The notes: a model not told the origin generated them from the sequence alone. Shown: positions 25,101-32,150, counted from the first letter of the stretch. The stretch is DNA of 64,000 bases from Pyrrhosoma nymphula (GCA_963573305.1 OY754329.1:17017200-17081199), one strand, 5' to 3'. Translations and numbers: made by a program.

Positions 25101-28100
25101 AATTTATTAAATTTTATTTTTTAAATTTAGTGCCACTTTTCCAGGTTCCGCCACCGAGGTGATTGTCTTCAGTCATAACATGGCTGGAAGGGGAAGTGTC
25201 GCATAATAACCCAGATCATATTGGGTTAAACTATAGTATAAGTGACCCTTTTCTAGACTTTGAAATAATCGGCATTTTATGTGTGTGTATATAAATTTGT
25301 GTTCACTGTGAAATAACCGAAATGTCTTGTTGAAAGTACCGAATTCCTAATTTTAAATTACCGCTTTTCTCCCTATCAAACCACCAAAAAATTCCTATCC
25401 CTTCTCATGAAGAGTGAATGAGGAAATATAAATGAAAATAAATAATTTAAAAATTATTTACTTACGTAGAAAGTTTTTTGTCATGCGAAAACGGAAGTTC
25501 TACATCATAAATTTGCAAAAATTATCGATAAATGACAAAAGTTGAAGTTGTAAATTTCGTAAAAAGATAGCAGAAGAAACTCCATGCATGGAGTAAATAA
25601 ATAGATGGTTACCAATGATAATAAAGGTGAATGCAAATCCATAAGAGGATAAATGTACAGTGAGAAAAAAAATTATGACCCTCGAATTGCTAGAATTAAT
25701 ACAAAAAAATTAGCATTGTTTTAACATTAGAAATCAACATTTGAAGAGAGTGCCACTCGGGTAGAGTGAGCTACGGGCCCTAACCTGTTCCTCTGATGGC
25801 AGGAAAACGAACTACTAGCAGCTGGCGGGAATATTCAGCCATGAGAAGGAAGGGACGAAATTTTTGGACTTGCCCGAGTATACTCGGGTATGTCAGAATT
25901 TGTGGATTTTCGGTGCCCGAGTATACTCGGGAGCGTCAGGGAAGCAGTTAATTAATTCAATCCATGTATTCATGACATAAAATATTGTTTAACTCTTCTA
26001 TGTAACACACAAAAACACATGCTAAATTACACACAATTCATTATCCTAGGTTAAAAACTCATCGCCTTCTGTGGTTTCCATGTTCCTTAGATTTACTTTT
26101 CTGCCAAATTGCAATAAAAACAAATTCGAATCTCATAGCGGTGCACTAAACCTAGAAGAAACAGAACACAAAACTGAGCCAACGGCTCTGACATCAGCTC
26201 AAAGATTCATTCAAAATGTCGTTCGATAGGGTCTTTTTGCCGTTCATTGAATGCCTCAATGAATGAATGTCGACATGATGAACGTCGACATGATGAATGT
26301 CGACATTCCCGGATAACCCCCCTGGTAGTAGTGTGAAAAGGTGACTCCTGGCACAAATTAGGTAGTGTAGTTTAGGGACCTCTGGCACTCAGTGCTTCCT
26401 TTTCCTGTTGTTGAATCTTTTACGGAGGCACTTGGAGCTTTCCTTCCCGCCACCTACGACTGCTGGTGTCGCTAGTAGAAGTTATATGCATTTATAGTGA
26501 GAAGAAATACTAATAATTTAAATTTTAAAGAACCGTTGCACAATTAATATAAAGACTTTATAAGTGTGATTTTTGTTAAATATTTTTTATCATATTATTT
26601 TTATATTTGTCGCTCTTTGTTGCTTGATTATTCATCCTTTTATGTTTAATGGTTTGCTTTTTTAATTGCAAAATGGAGACTAAGCAATTTTTTCACCCTG
26701 ACTAATACAGTAAAACACCTAAATTACACTTTTCCAGGGACCCTAAAAATAAAGTGTAAATTGCGGGAAAGTGCAAATTGTGGGAAAAGTAGAATTTTCA
26801 CGTATACATCATGTTCTTTTACTGAAGTAAGGGTAAAAATAAGAAACACTGATAAACTGAAAAAGAGCAGTGTCATAATTTATTCCTTGCACTAGAACTT
26901 CTCATTTATTTATATTTGATGAAAAAAATACATTAAACATCTTAGACAAATTGAAAATTAAGAAAGGATGAAGATGGGCAGGGCGATTTACATTATATTT
27001 GTCATTAGCAACCATTGAAACTATCTAATGAATATAGCATGATTATTTTTAGAAATTTGATATTTTCAACTGCTTGGACTTCCTCTGCCTATTAATAATG
27101 TTATGCACTTTATTTTCCATTTTCTGCAGTTCCTCAAGCATTTGCTCACAGCTGTCACTACCTACTAAGTAATTTCTTAGAGTTTGAACAGCACACACTG
27201 TGTCTTGCCTGTCATAGTTATAGCTCGGGAATTGAGGCAGTAAATGATTTCAGTTGTCCACCACGAGTTCTTTAATTTTTCATCATATCTGGTTAAGAAT
27301 CCATTTTTATTCTTCATAGTTTCTACTTAAGTAAAAAATTTATACTCCCCCCAGGTTCAATTACAGTCGAGCACCCAAAACCCAGTAATCCAGGAGCACA
27401 CTATAGTCCGGCAGTGTTGCGAAAACAACCTCATACACATTCCGATAAATCAGAAAATCTTAACCATAAACCTTGTTTTAAGAGATTTTGACTCTGCTCT
27501 TAATAAAAATATTTTCTTAAATTGCTGGAATATAATGTAACTTATATAAGTATTTCGTGGTAATTTCATTTAAAAATAATTGTACACGCAATCTAAACGA
27601 ATTATACGATTAAATTACGCACATTGCAGTTTGAAATCCTCACTGTTGGCTGAGAAAGTGCTATAATGGTTTAGTGACTTGTCGCACAGTTAGCCATGCT
27701 TAAATATAATGCTTTATTTATCAATATTAGTTTTTAATATTAGTTACTAATATCAATTCTGTGGCTGACAGGTGCAATAAACTTCATTAAAATTCTTTGC
27801 TACGTACGCACAGTTATTATGACCTTGTCCGATCTAAGCGGGTGGAGCGATGCCAGCGGCGTGAAGCGACGGCAGAAAACTATCGGTTGCAGACAAAGTA
27901 GAAGTTTATCCTCACTAGCCTCCTGAAAGAGCAATGTGGATGAAGCAGACTAAACTGCTCCATTAAAATTAACCTTAATTTCTTAACTCCCGACACGACG
28001 ATAGCATCAAAAACGACGAAACAACTGATTTTCAATCGCATTAATCAATCAGCCACGGCAAGGAGTATTGCGTCTTGAAAATGTTTCGTAGTTTTAATTT

Positions 28101-31100
28101 TTATTTCGGTATGCTCACATTATCCTCATTATATTAACAAATATATTTTTTCTAAAAGTGATTATTGGCGAATTAAAGCTTTTGGGATGTCCAAACGGCG
28201 AAAGGTTCCATGTATTCTGGCATTTCAATGTCCGACACGGTACTTGTCGTCATGGGCGTCAACAGATTCACAGGAAAAGTACCATCTTTCAGCGATTTAT
28301 GAAGTTAAAACCAGATATTTGTTATTATTTTTATGCATATAAACAGTAAAAGAACGATATTATAGAATTATCACTAACTGGAATGAAAATGCCTTACATA
28401 AAAAAGACAACGCTTCATTTCATAGCTTGAATCTTATCTGGCAGATTACGAGTTGATGTAATTCAAATTTCTGTTACTAGTGGCACTGTATACTATTCCC
28501 GCCACATTCAAATTCTTCCTTAAAACAGGTCCTATTGCTGCTCTCTTTCGTATTTTTCCACATATATGTACAAGACAAACTCAAAAAGTATTTTACAAAG
28601 GGTGATATGCATGAGTAATGGACTTAAGAAGTGAATTTCATTTTTTGAAAGAGCGCGTTGTGGTGCAAATTGCGGGAAAACTGAAAAATGCTTAGTCTAA
28701 ATTCGGGGTTCTGCATACAATGGGAACATAGGAAATTGAATGGGACTTTGCAAAATTGGTGTACATTGCGGGAAAACATAATTTCCGATAACACAAATAC
28801 GAGGTTTCACTGTATTATATGATATGTATGGTAACTACCTGTGTGGATAGTTAGTTCTAGGTTAGCCACAGAATAGATTAGTGGGGCAGCTGTCCAACTT
28901 ATGTTTCAATTTTTTCAGCAAGGAATACTGGAGGTTATATTATTGTTCATTGGTATTGTAAACTAGGCTTCACGGCTTATAATTTGAATAGTGGCATGCA
29001 TTTCTTGAATGTATGTTACAAACCAGAATCATAAGTTAAACTGGTGGTATTGGAACAGGCCTTTATTATCTTCTTTATTTAAATAACAAAATGCAGCCTG
29101 CGTATGTTTGTGACCGCAAAACTCGAAAAGTGGTCGGTCAATAGGGAAGTAAACTAGTGTTTAAAATGCACCAAAAAACATTTTTAAATTAGAGTTCAGT
29201 ATATCAAAATGCCGTTAAACCACAGTTTAAATCCTCAGAGTGTATAGTTGATTCGAGATACCCATCGTAAATTTGAATAAATTTAAAGGCCACCAAAACT
29301 GGTGTCCATGTTGAATATTTACCTTGACGTCACAAGGTAGTAACAGAAGGCAGCTTCAACGCCGTTAGTTGTATGTACCACTATTCTTGCATGGAAAAAT
29401 TACTGAGTTTGAGCATGTACCTTTTTTTTGTTGTTTTAAAAATATCATCAGAATGTAGTATCAACAGAAAAGTATTTGATTGCTTCTCTTTTGAGTACAT
29501 GACTGCATCATTGTATAATATATTATTATTCATTCAAGTGTCAGTTAATGAATCGGGGTAACGCGTTAGTTTGGACGTGGACCATTTGTAATTCTTCTTT
29601 GCAGAGTTTTCCGTATTCGCCGACATTTTTCAGAAAGCAAAGCCACGTTAAAGTACCGTTTCTCTGAACCTCTCACCTCGCTAATGAAGACGACAGATTA
29701 CAGCGATACTACTGCCTTGTGACGTCACAACTCAATCAAGATGGTGGTACGGTGTTTCAGCGCAACATGAAATTTTCCGAATTTCAAAACGTTTTTAAGT
29801 GCATTTCCCAGATGCAGAAAATAAAAGCGACTACACTAATATTTCTTTTTTAGTCTTAACTTTCAAATTCAGCAATAAAAAAAAATTAGTTTACTTCCCT
29901 ATTGACTTGAAACTTTGGTGAGTTGTTGTGCGCATGCCCAAAAAGGTTTATAAGTTATAAAAATCGCAAATTTTTGGGTTGTTTTTACCCCAATATTGTT
30001 AACATTTACTCCCATAAGAAAAGCATTGAATTCAGCGCAGTTGTTTCTTTATTTGCTTTTTTAAATTACTTGCACTCAAGATATTGGTTGGAAATTTTTA
30101 TCATAGAACGCATAAAAGAATGCAGTATTTAATAATTTCATTCAATTTTCTTATACACTTCGTTTTTGTCCAAATATTGCGTTTTTATCTCTAAATTTAT
30201 CAATTTTTCTTCCTTTTCAACAGTAGAAATTTCCTTGGCAACCATGTGTGAATATCCATTTAATAGCGATTTCATGAATGGCTATTCTCGTCTGTAGCAT
30301 TTAAAGGCCAGGTTCAGTGGCTAATTTGATAGTTTTAGTCAAACGACTATACTTCCCCGTTCGCCTTGCCTTCTCAAATGAGGTCAATTGCTTCAAGTGT
30401 GTGGATTAAATCTTAAAAATTCATGCGTTTCACATGGTCAATTATATGCATGTTGCATGCTCACGAGTGGGCAGCCGAAAAATTTGTTTTTGCACAGGGC
30501 GGCAAGACCAAAAATATTGTATATCCCAAAGCACTTGAATAAATTTTTTCAACTTAAATTTAATACACAAAAAATTATTTTCTTCCTTTTATTATTTACA
30601 TGTATATGTGTCTGCTTTGTATGTGTGTGCCTATTCAAAAAGAAAAAGGCATTGCAAAGCATACCAGGGGATACTTTGGTGAGTAGAAGTGCCTGAGAGA
30701 GCGCCTGCGAAAGTTTCTGCATTATTAAATCCATTGTATGTATGTATGCGTGGAATAGAAGCTCATGCCATCATTTGTGCGTTACGAATTCCTGTGTAGG
30801 TACGAGAAATGGACGATTCCACAGTTGAAGGTCGATAGTAGTGCCGTCGGGAGTAGCTGTAACTATCGGGACAAACAAATCGTGTTTTTGTATGTTTAAC
30901 ATTGGGAAAGGTCATCTTGCTGATTTGTTAGTTGCGTTAAAATGGTGAAAAGGTGTGCTTATGGGTTGTGCAAAAGCGACATGAGATATAGGAATAAGCC
31001 CTATATGGAGGGAGTGGAGTTTATTTTTGGAGTTAAATTTTGAGCCACCTTCACTGGTTTTGAACGATTAAAAGATTAGTTCAAAGGCTCCAGGTTTAAC

Positions 31101-31753
31101 TGAAACCAAAATTAATCAAAAGAGAAATTCACTATTATTTAACTTGATTCCCTCAAGACTTCAATGGTTGGATATGATTTGTTTGTCCCGATAGTACCAA
31201 CTTCTTCCGCGTGCAAGCGTTGCGTGACGTCATTTGTAAAATCGTCCATTCATTGGACTAGGTCTCAAATTTGTTTAGGGGCTGAATTTGAACCCAGAAA
31301 AGAATGTGAAACAAGCCATGAAAAGTATAGAAATCAATGGAGACTTTAGGGCTAGAGTATTTTATTTGGCAAATACACAAAAAATCATTGTCTTTCATTT
31401 ATATTGTGCATGTAAATGTGTCTGCTTTGTATATGTGTGCGTATTTAGAAAGAAAAAGAGGTATTGCAACGTATTCCGGGCACAGCTAGTATGTATATAT
31501 GTATATTTGGAAAGCATTGTTATTGTTTTTCATTTTAGGTGATACATTTTAAACCTATTGAATGATGTTTTATGAAGTGCTGAAGTATATAAATGATTTC
31601 GCTGGCATGGACTGGAAATTCCTTGTATATTGGTGGTGGTGGTTTCATTGGGTTGTTTTTGCCAATATCACTGTGAAATATTTATTCACATGATACTTTC
31701 ATGATTGCAGACCTCAGCCATCCACAGAAAGCCCAGCCAATGGACCTGTATGA
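1004..31753 (+). CDS. PPP6R3: Protein phosphatase 6 regulatory subunit (PPP6R/SAPS family), C-terminal 439 residues, 8 exons
   Basis: Exons are 1004-1102, 8078-8169, 10222-10470, 12012-12142, 17944-18276, 21726-21900, 22084-22281 and 31711-31753 (TGA at 31751). Every intron is GT-AG and every junction keeps frame, which is the main support for the model. Known role of the family: SAPS proteins are scaffolds that hold the PP6 catalytic subunit and direct it to substrates in cytosol and nucleus. Seen here: a Gln-rich stretch (QMQQ...VLQQVQQ) running into IQQIATIFTGNY and an EEFTDEDD acidic patch, then LFKQLCAEKM, a long Asp/Glu run, DPWAALD, and GWADFES followed by SFANFEANFG. These follow the order of the PPP6R post-SAPS region. 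The N-terminal SAPS helical core is absent and should lie upstream. Introns run from 183 bp to 9.4 kb. Vertebrates have three paralogues, so the '3' in the symbol is a best guess; arthropods usually have one. Confidence 0.85.
1488..1700 (+). repeat. Fragment with hAT-like end and Tigger-like end, GATTCCGATTCC-rich
   Basis: Positions 1488-1605 hold GGATGAGTC followed by repeated 'gattccgattcca' words, matching a second copy at 11392-11470 that begins TAGGGATGAGTCGATTCCA. A TACAGTAAAACTTCAATTTTGC end follows at 1610. No opposite ends were found, so these are fragments. Confidence 0.4.
1750..2330 (-). mobile_element. Tigger/pogo-type DNA transposon fragment
   Basis: The left side has a Tigger-like terminal repeat, CAGTAAGTCCTCAACTTACG, at 1750-1769 (TA-CAGT would be expected; here AATA precedes). 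Inside, on the minus strand, is a short CENP-B/Psq-type helix-turn-helix coding fragment (see next entry). The transposase body between the HTH and the end has been lost, and no matching right terminus is visible by 2480. Lies in a PPP6R intron. Confidence 0.65.
1976..2176 (-). pseudogene. Tigger/pogo transposase N-terminal HTH fragment
   Basis: The 66-residue frame begins MAGKRKLLDLKTKIRIINKC, then IGRRFGISSSTLFTILKNKE. This is the N-terminal CENP-B-type (Psq-like) DNA-binding helix-turn-helix of pogo/Tigger transposases, with the conserved I-x-x-x-F-G-I-x-x-S-T-x-x-x-I-L-K-N-K-E pattern. About 66 residues remain; the second HTH and the DDE domain are missing. The starting ATG is at 2174-2176. 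It is a fossil, not a working gene. Confidence 0.8.
3269..3654 (-). mobile_element. 5S-rRNA-derived SINE, full length with target-site duplications
   Basis: Read on the minus strand, the element starts at 3654 with about 90 nt of 5S rRNA-like sequence. A body of roughly 290 nt follows, in which the motif cctccatacc (or cctctatacc) recurs four times, then a short tail agatagatagat seen on the plus strand at 3269-3280. It is flanked by CAGTTTGAACCTT (3256-3268) and CAGTCTGAACCTT (3655-3667), a 13-bp duplication with one mismatch. A hairpin CTGTCTGC/GCAGACAG sits near the 3' end (3351-3373). The composition is far more GC-rich than the surroundings. This matches the SINE3 plan (5S-derived pol III promoter head). 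Confidence 0.85.
3565..3654 (-). pseudogene. 5S rRNA-like head of the SINE
   Basis: The minus strand reads ...ACCGAAGTTAAGCAACGTTG (box A region) and GGATGGGTGACC (box C region), both diagnostic 5S rRNA internal promoter segments, with TAGCCACGTTGAA near the 5' end. About 90 of 120 nt are present; the 3' quarter is replaced by SINE body. It is a pol III promoter module rather than a ribosomal RNA gene. Confidence 0.85.
4492..4527 (+). ncRNA. Hammerhead-ribozyme-like core, probably decayed
   Basis: CTGATGA (4492-4498), a stem GATGC-agt-GCATC (4503-4515), GAAAC (4516-4520), loop ccgg and GTT (4525-4527) occur in the hammerhead order. Four extra bases (tgat) separate the first core box from stem II, and stem I is weak, so activity is doubtful. 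It sits just left of the 4591 TIR element. Confidence 0.35.
4591..6898. mobile_element. 2.3-kb non-autonomous TIR transposon carrying a tandem array
   Basis: Perfect 28-bp terminal inverted repeats lie at 4591-4618 (GGTAAAGGTGAGCTTTCGTC plus tcgcactt) and 6871-6898. AATAATAA directly abuts both ends, consistent with an 8-bp target duplication but in simple sequence. No transposase frame is present. The middle holds an 81-bp tandem array (5387-6153) and a 67-bp duplication (6383 and 6450). The right subterminal part (6645-6840) is clearly similar to 36045-36240 in a different element. Confidence 0.85.
5387..6153 (+). repeat. 81-bp tandem repeat with 243-bp higher-order unit
   Basis: The unit begins gtgagggattctattc. 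Starts fall at 5459, 5540, 5621, 5702, 5783, 5864, 5945, 6026 and 6107, exactly 81 bp apart; the first copy at 5387 is 72 bp. Three variants alternate, so that the trimers 5621-5863 and 5864-6106 are identical in my reading. Confidence 0.95.
6899..7838 (-). pseudogene. 5'-truncated non-LTR retrotransposon, reverse transcriptase C-terminal part
   Basis: The minus strand from 7838 encodes the tail of a reverse transcriptase. It includes the catalytic box ILYADDTNVIISASS (about 7770-7830), then LNIDKSSFIYF, NFLGVVLNKSISWEEHI, FWGSSAHADSIFKIQKRAVR, and after a frameshift near 7255 the C-terminal LFNSLPKEIK segment to 6984. The 3' end is a (ATT)n tail on the minus strand at 6899-6915. This order is typical of Jockey/CR1-like LINEs. 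It is truncated and frameshifted, so dead. The 4591-6898 element appears to have landed in its tail. Confidence 0.85.
8078..8169 (+). CDS. PPP6R3: PPP6R exon B
   Basis: The acceptor is cttttcttgtag (to 8077) and the donor gttagt begins at 8170. The exon enters in phase 0 and ends with 2 nt of a codon (CA), completed by T of the next exon to His. It encodes the Q-F-Q-I-Q-Q segment and the acidic EEFTDEDD patch typical of the region just after the SAPS core. Confidence 0.85.
8170..10221 (+). other. PPP6R intron B-C, with one Tigger-like terminus
   Basis: 2.05 kb. Near 8699-8815 the sequence ends in aacaaggttttactg, the inverted form of CAGTAAAACCTTGTT. This is followed inward by ggtctcttgaatttcg, which matches the layout of other Tigger-like ends here; no partner end was found. 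A 138-codon frame at 9556-9972 resembles nothing known to me and has no exon signals tied to the gene. Confidence 0.45.
10222..10470 (+). CDS. PPP6R3: PPP6R exon C
   Basis: The acceptor is attgttaag (AG at 10220-10221) and the donor is gtaatt at 10471. It starts with the last base of a split codon and ends with 2 nt. It encodes LFKQLCAEKM, a Ser-rich patch and a run of about 16 mainly acidic residues, then a Y-S-P-R-T-R segment. The acceptor has a weak pyrimidine tract, but phase agreement on both sides supports it. Confidence 0.85.
10590..10812 (+). repeat. Dispersed repeat, copy 1 (partner at 36975-37185)
   Basis: It shares long similar stretches with 36975-37185, including tttctttcacacttct, agtgattt, ttttagctwatcgaagt and cattagatgaaatgg in the same order. 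Diverged, non-coding, of unknown class; it abuts the LINE tail at 10819. Confidence 0.7.
10819..11352 (-). pseudogene. 3' end of a non-LTR retrotransposon
   Basis: The minus-strand frame 11352-11092 encodes a LINE RT C-terminus: YNLRSTNMYILPKPNSTVFK, then RSFIYVGPTLFSRLSD and SFLKRVKKWL. The 3' tail is (ATT)n on the minus strand (10819-10838) preceded by the same 'ggataaataaat' context as at 6916. The two LINE copies therefore belong to one family or close relatives. Severely 5'-truncated. Confidence 0.75.
11392..11480 (+). repeat. hAT-like terminus TAGGGATGAG with GATTCC-rich subterminal
   Basis: TAGGGATGAGTCGATTCCAC followed by repeated cgattccgattc words; a related fragment is at 1488-1605. 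The far end was not found. Confidence 0.4.
11634..11800 (+). repeat. Tigger-like terminus with inner inverted copy, plus 50-bp duplication
   Basis: TACAGTAAAACCTTGATTTT at 11632, then a ggagggacc linker and the inverted sequence aaaatcaagg (about 11690), the palindromic subterminal plan of Tigger elements. From 11706 the segment aggtgacagcaatgcaaggt and what follows is repeated 50 bp later (11756). Confidence 0.5.
12012..12142 (+). CDS. PPP6R3: PPP6R exon D
   Basis: The acceptor is tgcttttag (to 12011) and the donor gtgagt begins at 12143. It encodes a low-complexity, highly charged segment (SSDEEDDDGSS, then RRQRRKE) that is probably disordered and a plausible phosphorylation region. It ends in GAT C, so the next exon supplies CT to give Pro at the start of PWAALD. 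Confidence 0.85.
12143..16100 (+). other. PPP6R intron D-E, first 4 kb: nothing recognisable
   Basis: AT-rich unique-looking sequence without frames of interest, TIRs or tandem repeats that I can support. A 50-bp stretch at 15480-15530 (aattcaaatatggtctctat...) resembles 51640-51690, so a diverged dispersed repeat is present. Confidence 0.45.
16118..16473. mobile_element. Head-to-head inverted pair of tRNA-derived SINE-like units
   Basis: Two copies of the same sequence face each other. The right copy (16362-16473, plus) holds a whole tRNA-like domain, then cgaatgattttttcactgtg and tttcacacaattg. The left copy (16118-16203, minus) contains only the T-arm half and the same 3' part. Arms share about 85 bp at high identity, separated by about 180 bp. 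Confidence 0.75.
16367..16437 (+). pseudogene. tRNA-like domain (A box and B box)
   Basis: It folds as a 71-nt cloverleaf: acceptor GTCTGGG/TCCAGGC (7 pairs with wobbles), D arm GCTT/GAGC, anticodon stem CTCGG/TCGGG with loop CGCGAAA, and T arm with GGTTCGAATCC. Position 33 is G rather than T and the first T-stem pair is broken. It is therefore a tRNA-derived SINE head or pseudo-tRNA rather than a working tRNA; the nominal anticodon would be CGA (Ser). Confidence 0.7.
16805..16860. repeat. 26-bp near-perfect inverted repeat, 4-nt loop
   Basis: Left arm 16805-16830 and right arm 16835-16860 differ at one position; the loop is taaa. The same arm sequence (aaatcatagagaaaccaaaa) recurs once at 17428. 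In both places it follows a segment of the type gaaacattgaatgaaa, so this is the end of a small repeat family. Confidence 0.85.
17369..17460 (+). repeat. Second copy of the 16.8-kb repeat, without the palindrome
   Basis: It contains gttgaagcaccctgtagagg, acaaaacgttgaatgaaa and aatcatagagaaaccaaaat in the same order as the minus strand of 16905-16805. It resembles decayed Penelope terminal-repeat sequence with a relic GAAAC box. Confidence 0.5.
17944..18276 (+). CDS. PPP6R3: PPP6R exon E (largest)
   Basis: The acceptor is tgtatttcttttag (to 17943) and the donor gtgtgt begins at 18277. It encodes WAALDPSSNLG, a Pro/Ser/Thr-rich middle, and the GWADFES plus SFANFEANFGIAD motifs. These W-x-x-F and F-x-x-F repeats are the strongest family signal in the window. 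It ends with G, joined by AT from the next exon to give Asp. Confidence 0.9.
18277..19860 (+). other. PPP6R intron E-F, first part: nothing recognisable
   Basis: No frame, TIR or tandem repeat that I can support. A minus-strand frame near 18753-19136 is low-complexity and lacks any domain signal. Confidence 0.4.
19861..20060 (+). repeat. Tigger-like terminus and a SINE-like tail with 14-bp hairpin
   Basis: TACAGTTAAACCTCTCTACA at 19859. Then at 20009-20041 CTCTTACTGTCTGC-cacgt-GCAGACAGTAAGAG forms a perfect 14-bp hairpin. Its core GTCTGCCACnTGCAGAC also occurs at the 3' end of the 5S SINE (3354-3370). A gtagtagtagta run just upstream could be a retroposon tail on the minus strand. Confidence 0.45.
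20082..20371. repeat. GCGAAAT-rich repeat, possible hAT-type MITE
   Basis: Words such as tttcgcg, gcgaaat and atttcgc recur many times. The ends TAGTTCAGTCTGCGAAAT (left) and, inverted, TAGAGATCTGTGAAATT (right) are similar. No target duplication was found. Confidence 0.35.
20446..20580 (+). repeat. Repeat with paired 16-bp palindromes, copy 1
   Basis: CCCGACTATATTTGGG (20494-20509) and CCCGATTATATGCGGG (20537-20552) are imperfect palindromes 43 bp apart, followed by gtcagggaagtggttaa. Copy 2 at 25873-25950 has perfect palindromes at the same 43-bp spacing and the same downstream word. Confidence 0.7.
20670..20840 (+). mobile_element. Solo Penelope-like terminal-repeat remnant
   Basis: This segment is similar to the two terminal repeats of the Penelope-like element at 52465-53490 (shared words cagcagttttc/cagcagtttctc, gttactggaagtgtcttcag/gttacaggaagtatcttcag). 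It includes a hammerhead-like core (next entry). No coding part is attached. Confidence 0.55.
20778..20815 (+). ncRNA. Hammerhead-like core, relic
   Basis: CTGAAGA (20778-20784, fits CUGANGA), stem II with CCTC/GAGG inside 20785-20803, GAAAC (20804-20808), loop tgtt, then GTG (20813-20815). The last base of the cleavage triplet is G, which hammerheads do not accept, so this copy should be inactive. Confidence 0.45.
21316..21435. repeat. Perfect 32-bp inverted repeat with 56-nt loop
   Basis: Left arm 21316-21347 and right arm 21404-21435 are exact reverse complements (core gagagatggcacttttccac). The loop contains tgacctaacggtcgaaacg, a GACC/GGTC mini-stem followed by GAAAC, reminiscent of a degenerate hammerhead. 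Located about 290 bp upstream of PPP6R exon F. Confidence 0.9.
21726..21900 (+). CDS. PPP6R3: PPP6R exon F
   Basis: The acceptor is gtatttttttcag (to 21725) and the donor gttagc begins at 21901. The phase-correct frame begins DEQEEIPSTTPMQ and is rich in Glu, Pro and Thr. It ends with AG of a codon that the next exon completes to Arg. No folded domain is evident. Confidence 0.85.
22084..22281 (+). CDS. PPP6R3: PPP6R exon G
   Basis: The acceptor is cccttcttgcag (to 22083) and the donor gtgagt begins at 22282. It follows a short 183-bp intron. It encodes a Ser/Pro/Glu-rich, probably disordered tail. A slightly later cag at 22110 would hit a stop, so the first acceptor is preferred. Confidence 0.8.
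23431..23608. mobile_element. 178-bp hAT-like MITE nested in the array
   Basis: Terminal repeats are CAGGGTTTCTCATACT and, inverted, CAGGGATTCCCAAACT. The flanks TGCTACAG (23423-23430) and TGCTACAG (23609-23616) are an identical 8-bp duplication. The sequence after the right copy runs straight into the first tandem unit. Confidence 0.92.
23616..24290 (+). repeat. About 170-185-bp tandem repeat, four copies
   Basis: Units begin gatttgaagacgagacggac at 23616, 23801, 23972 and 24139 (periods 185, 171, 167). Each contains gactgcgcatgcgtgaatag and ccgctttgagttgtttcatt. Copies are moderately diverged. Confidence 0.9.
25873..25950 (+). repeat. Repeat with paired 16-bp perfect palindromes, copy 2
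   Basis: CCCGAGTATACTCGGG occurs at 25873-25888 and again at 25916-25931. Both are perfect palindromes, 43 bp start to start, followed by gtcagggaagcagttaa. See copy 1 at 20446-20580. Confidence 0.9.
26708..28812. mobile_element. 2.1-kb Tigger/pogo-like non-autonomous element
   Basis: The ends are TA|CAGTAAAACACCTAAATT and CGAGGTTTCACTG|TA, giving a TA duplication with CAGT...ACTG termini. Just inside the left end, the sequence around ccagggaccc is followed by an inverted copy (aaagtgtaaattgcggg). This is the palindromic subterminal plan of Tigger elements. The right end repeats gtacattgcgggaaaac. No transposase frame. Confidence 0.75.
29137..29906. mobile_element. 770-bp foldback/MITE with 20-bp terminal inverted repeats
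   Basis: GTCAATAGGGAAGTAAACTA at 29137-29156 is exactly inverted at 29887-29906. A second inverted pair lies inside (cttgacgtcacaaggtagta near 29324; actactgccttgtgacgtca near 29708). No frame and no clear target duplication, so the superfamily is undetermined. Confidence 0.8.
30570..31490. mobile_element. Composite element: direct repeats about 800 bp apart around inverted repeats and a THAP stub
   Basis: About 100 bp at 30570-30670 (acacaaaaaattattttc ... tgtgtctgctttgtatgtgt ... aaagaaaaaggcattgc) recurs at 31376-31480 in the same orientation. Between them lies a perfect 20-bp inverted repeat (30862-30881, 31176-31195; ACTATCGGGACAAACAAATC) enclosing the THAP fragment. The superfamily is not certain. 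Confidence 0.55.
30942..31043 (+). pseudogene. THAP-domain N-terminal stub
   Basis: ATG at 30942 opens a 33-codon frame starting MVKRCAYGLCKSDMRYRNK and ending GVEFIFGVKF, stop TGA 31041-31043. The C-x4-C spacing after M-x-K-R and the following K-S-D-x-R-Y and V-x-F are the start of a THAP zinc-finger (C2CH), as in P-element-type transposases. The rest of the domain is gone. It is probably left from a transposase; a host THAP gene exon is less likely. Confidence 0.65.
31711..31753 (+). CDS. PPP6R3: PPP6R last coding exon H
   Basis: The acceptor is atgattgcag (to 31710). A completes the split codon ATA (Ile), followed by PQPSTESPANGPV and TGA at 31751-31753. The composition matches the preceding exon. 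The intron before it is 9.4 kb, full of repeats, and could hide an unrecognised alternative exon. Confidence 0.75.
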
Positions 31754-32150
31754 AGCATTCTGAATCATCAGTGCCATGGGCTAACTGTTCAATAAGAAAA
31801 TCACGGGAGTAACTGAAAGTGAACCATATCAAATGAATGATTCTGATGAACATTGTAAATGAATTCAGGAACAAAATGCTTTCCCTGCATTGTTGAACTA
31901 GTGATCCAAGGTGGTATATAACTCTTGCTGGTTTGTGGTTAGCCCTTTGAAATGACCATTATGTATAATCAGGTTGCCGAATTTAGAACTGTTAATAGAA
32001 ATGCATTTGCTTTTAGGAATTCTTCCTCTTTAACCCCCAGATGTTTATTGTAATTTGAGTGAATCCTTGTTGTGGCATGTACATGAAGGTTAGAGGAACC
32101 ACAAAAGTGAAATGTTGTACATAAAATAAAGGTTAGAGTTGTTCCCATTA
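31754..32150 (+). other. PPP6R 3' UTR with polyadenylation signal
   Basis: The sequence after the stop has no long frame. AATAAA lies at 32125-32130 within ataaaataaa, about 375 bp after the stop, followed by a T/G-rich stretch. This is the first canonical signal downstream; longer 3' UTR forms cannot be excluded. Confidence 0.55.

Larger units (their letters stand above)
22941..25403. mobile_element. 2.46-kb non-autonomous hAT-like element with 8-bp duplication
   Basis: It begins TAGGGATAGGAAAATTTT and ends AAAAATTCCTATCCCTT, an inverted repeat of about 17 bp. CTCATGAA flanks it exactly on both sides (22933-22940 and 25404-25411). It holds no transposase frame. Inside are a smaller hAT-like MITE (23431-23608) and a tandem array (23616-24290). 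It lies in the last PPP6R intron. Confidence 0.8.

Noticed and set aside
30570..31490. LTR retrotransposon with 100-bp direct repeats
   Set aside because: No primer-binding site, polypurine tract or gag/pol coding; the repeats are short and diverged.
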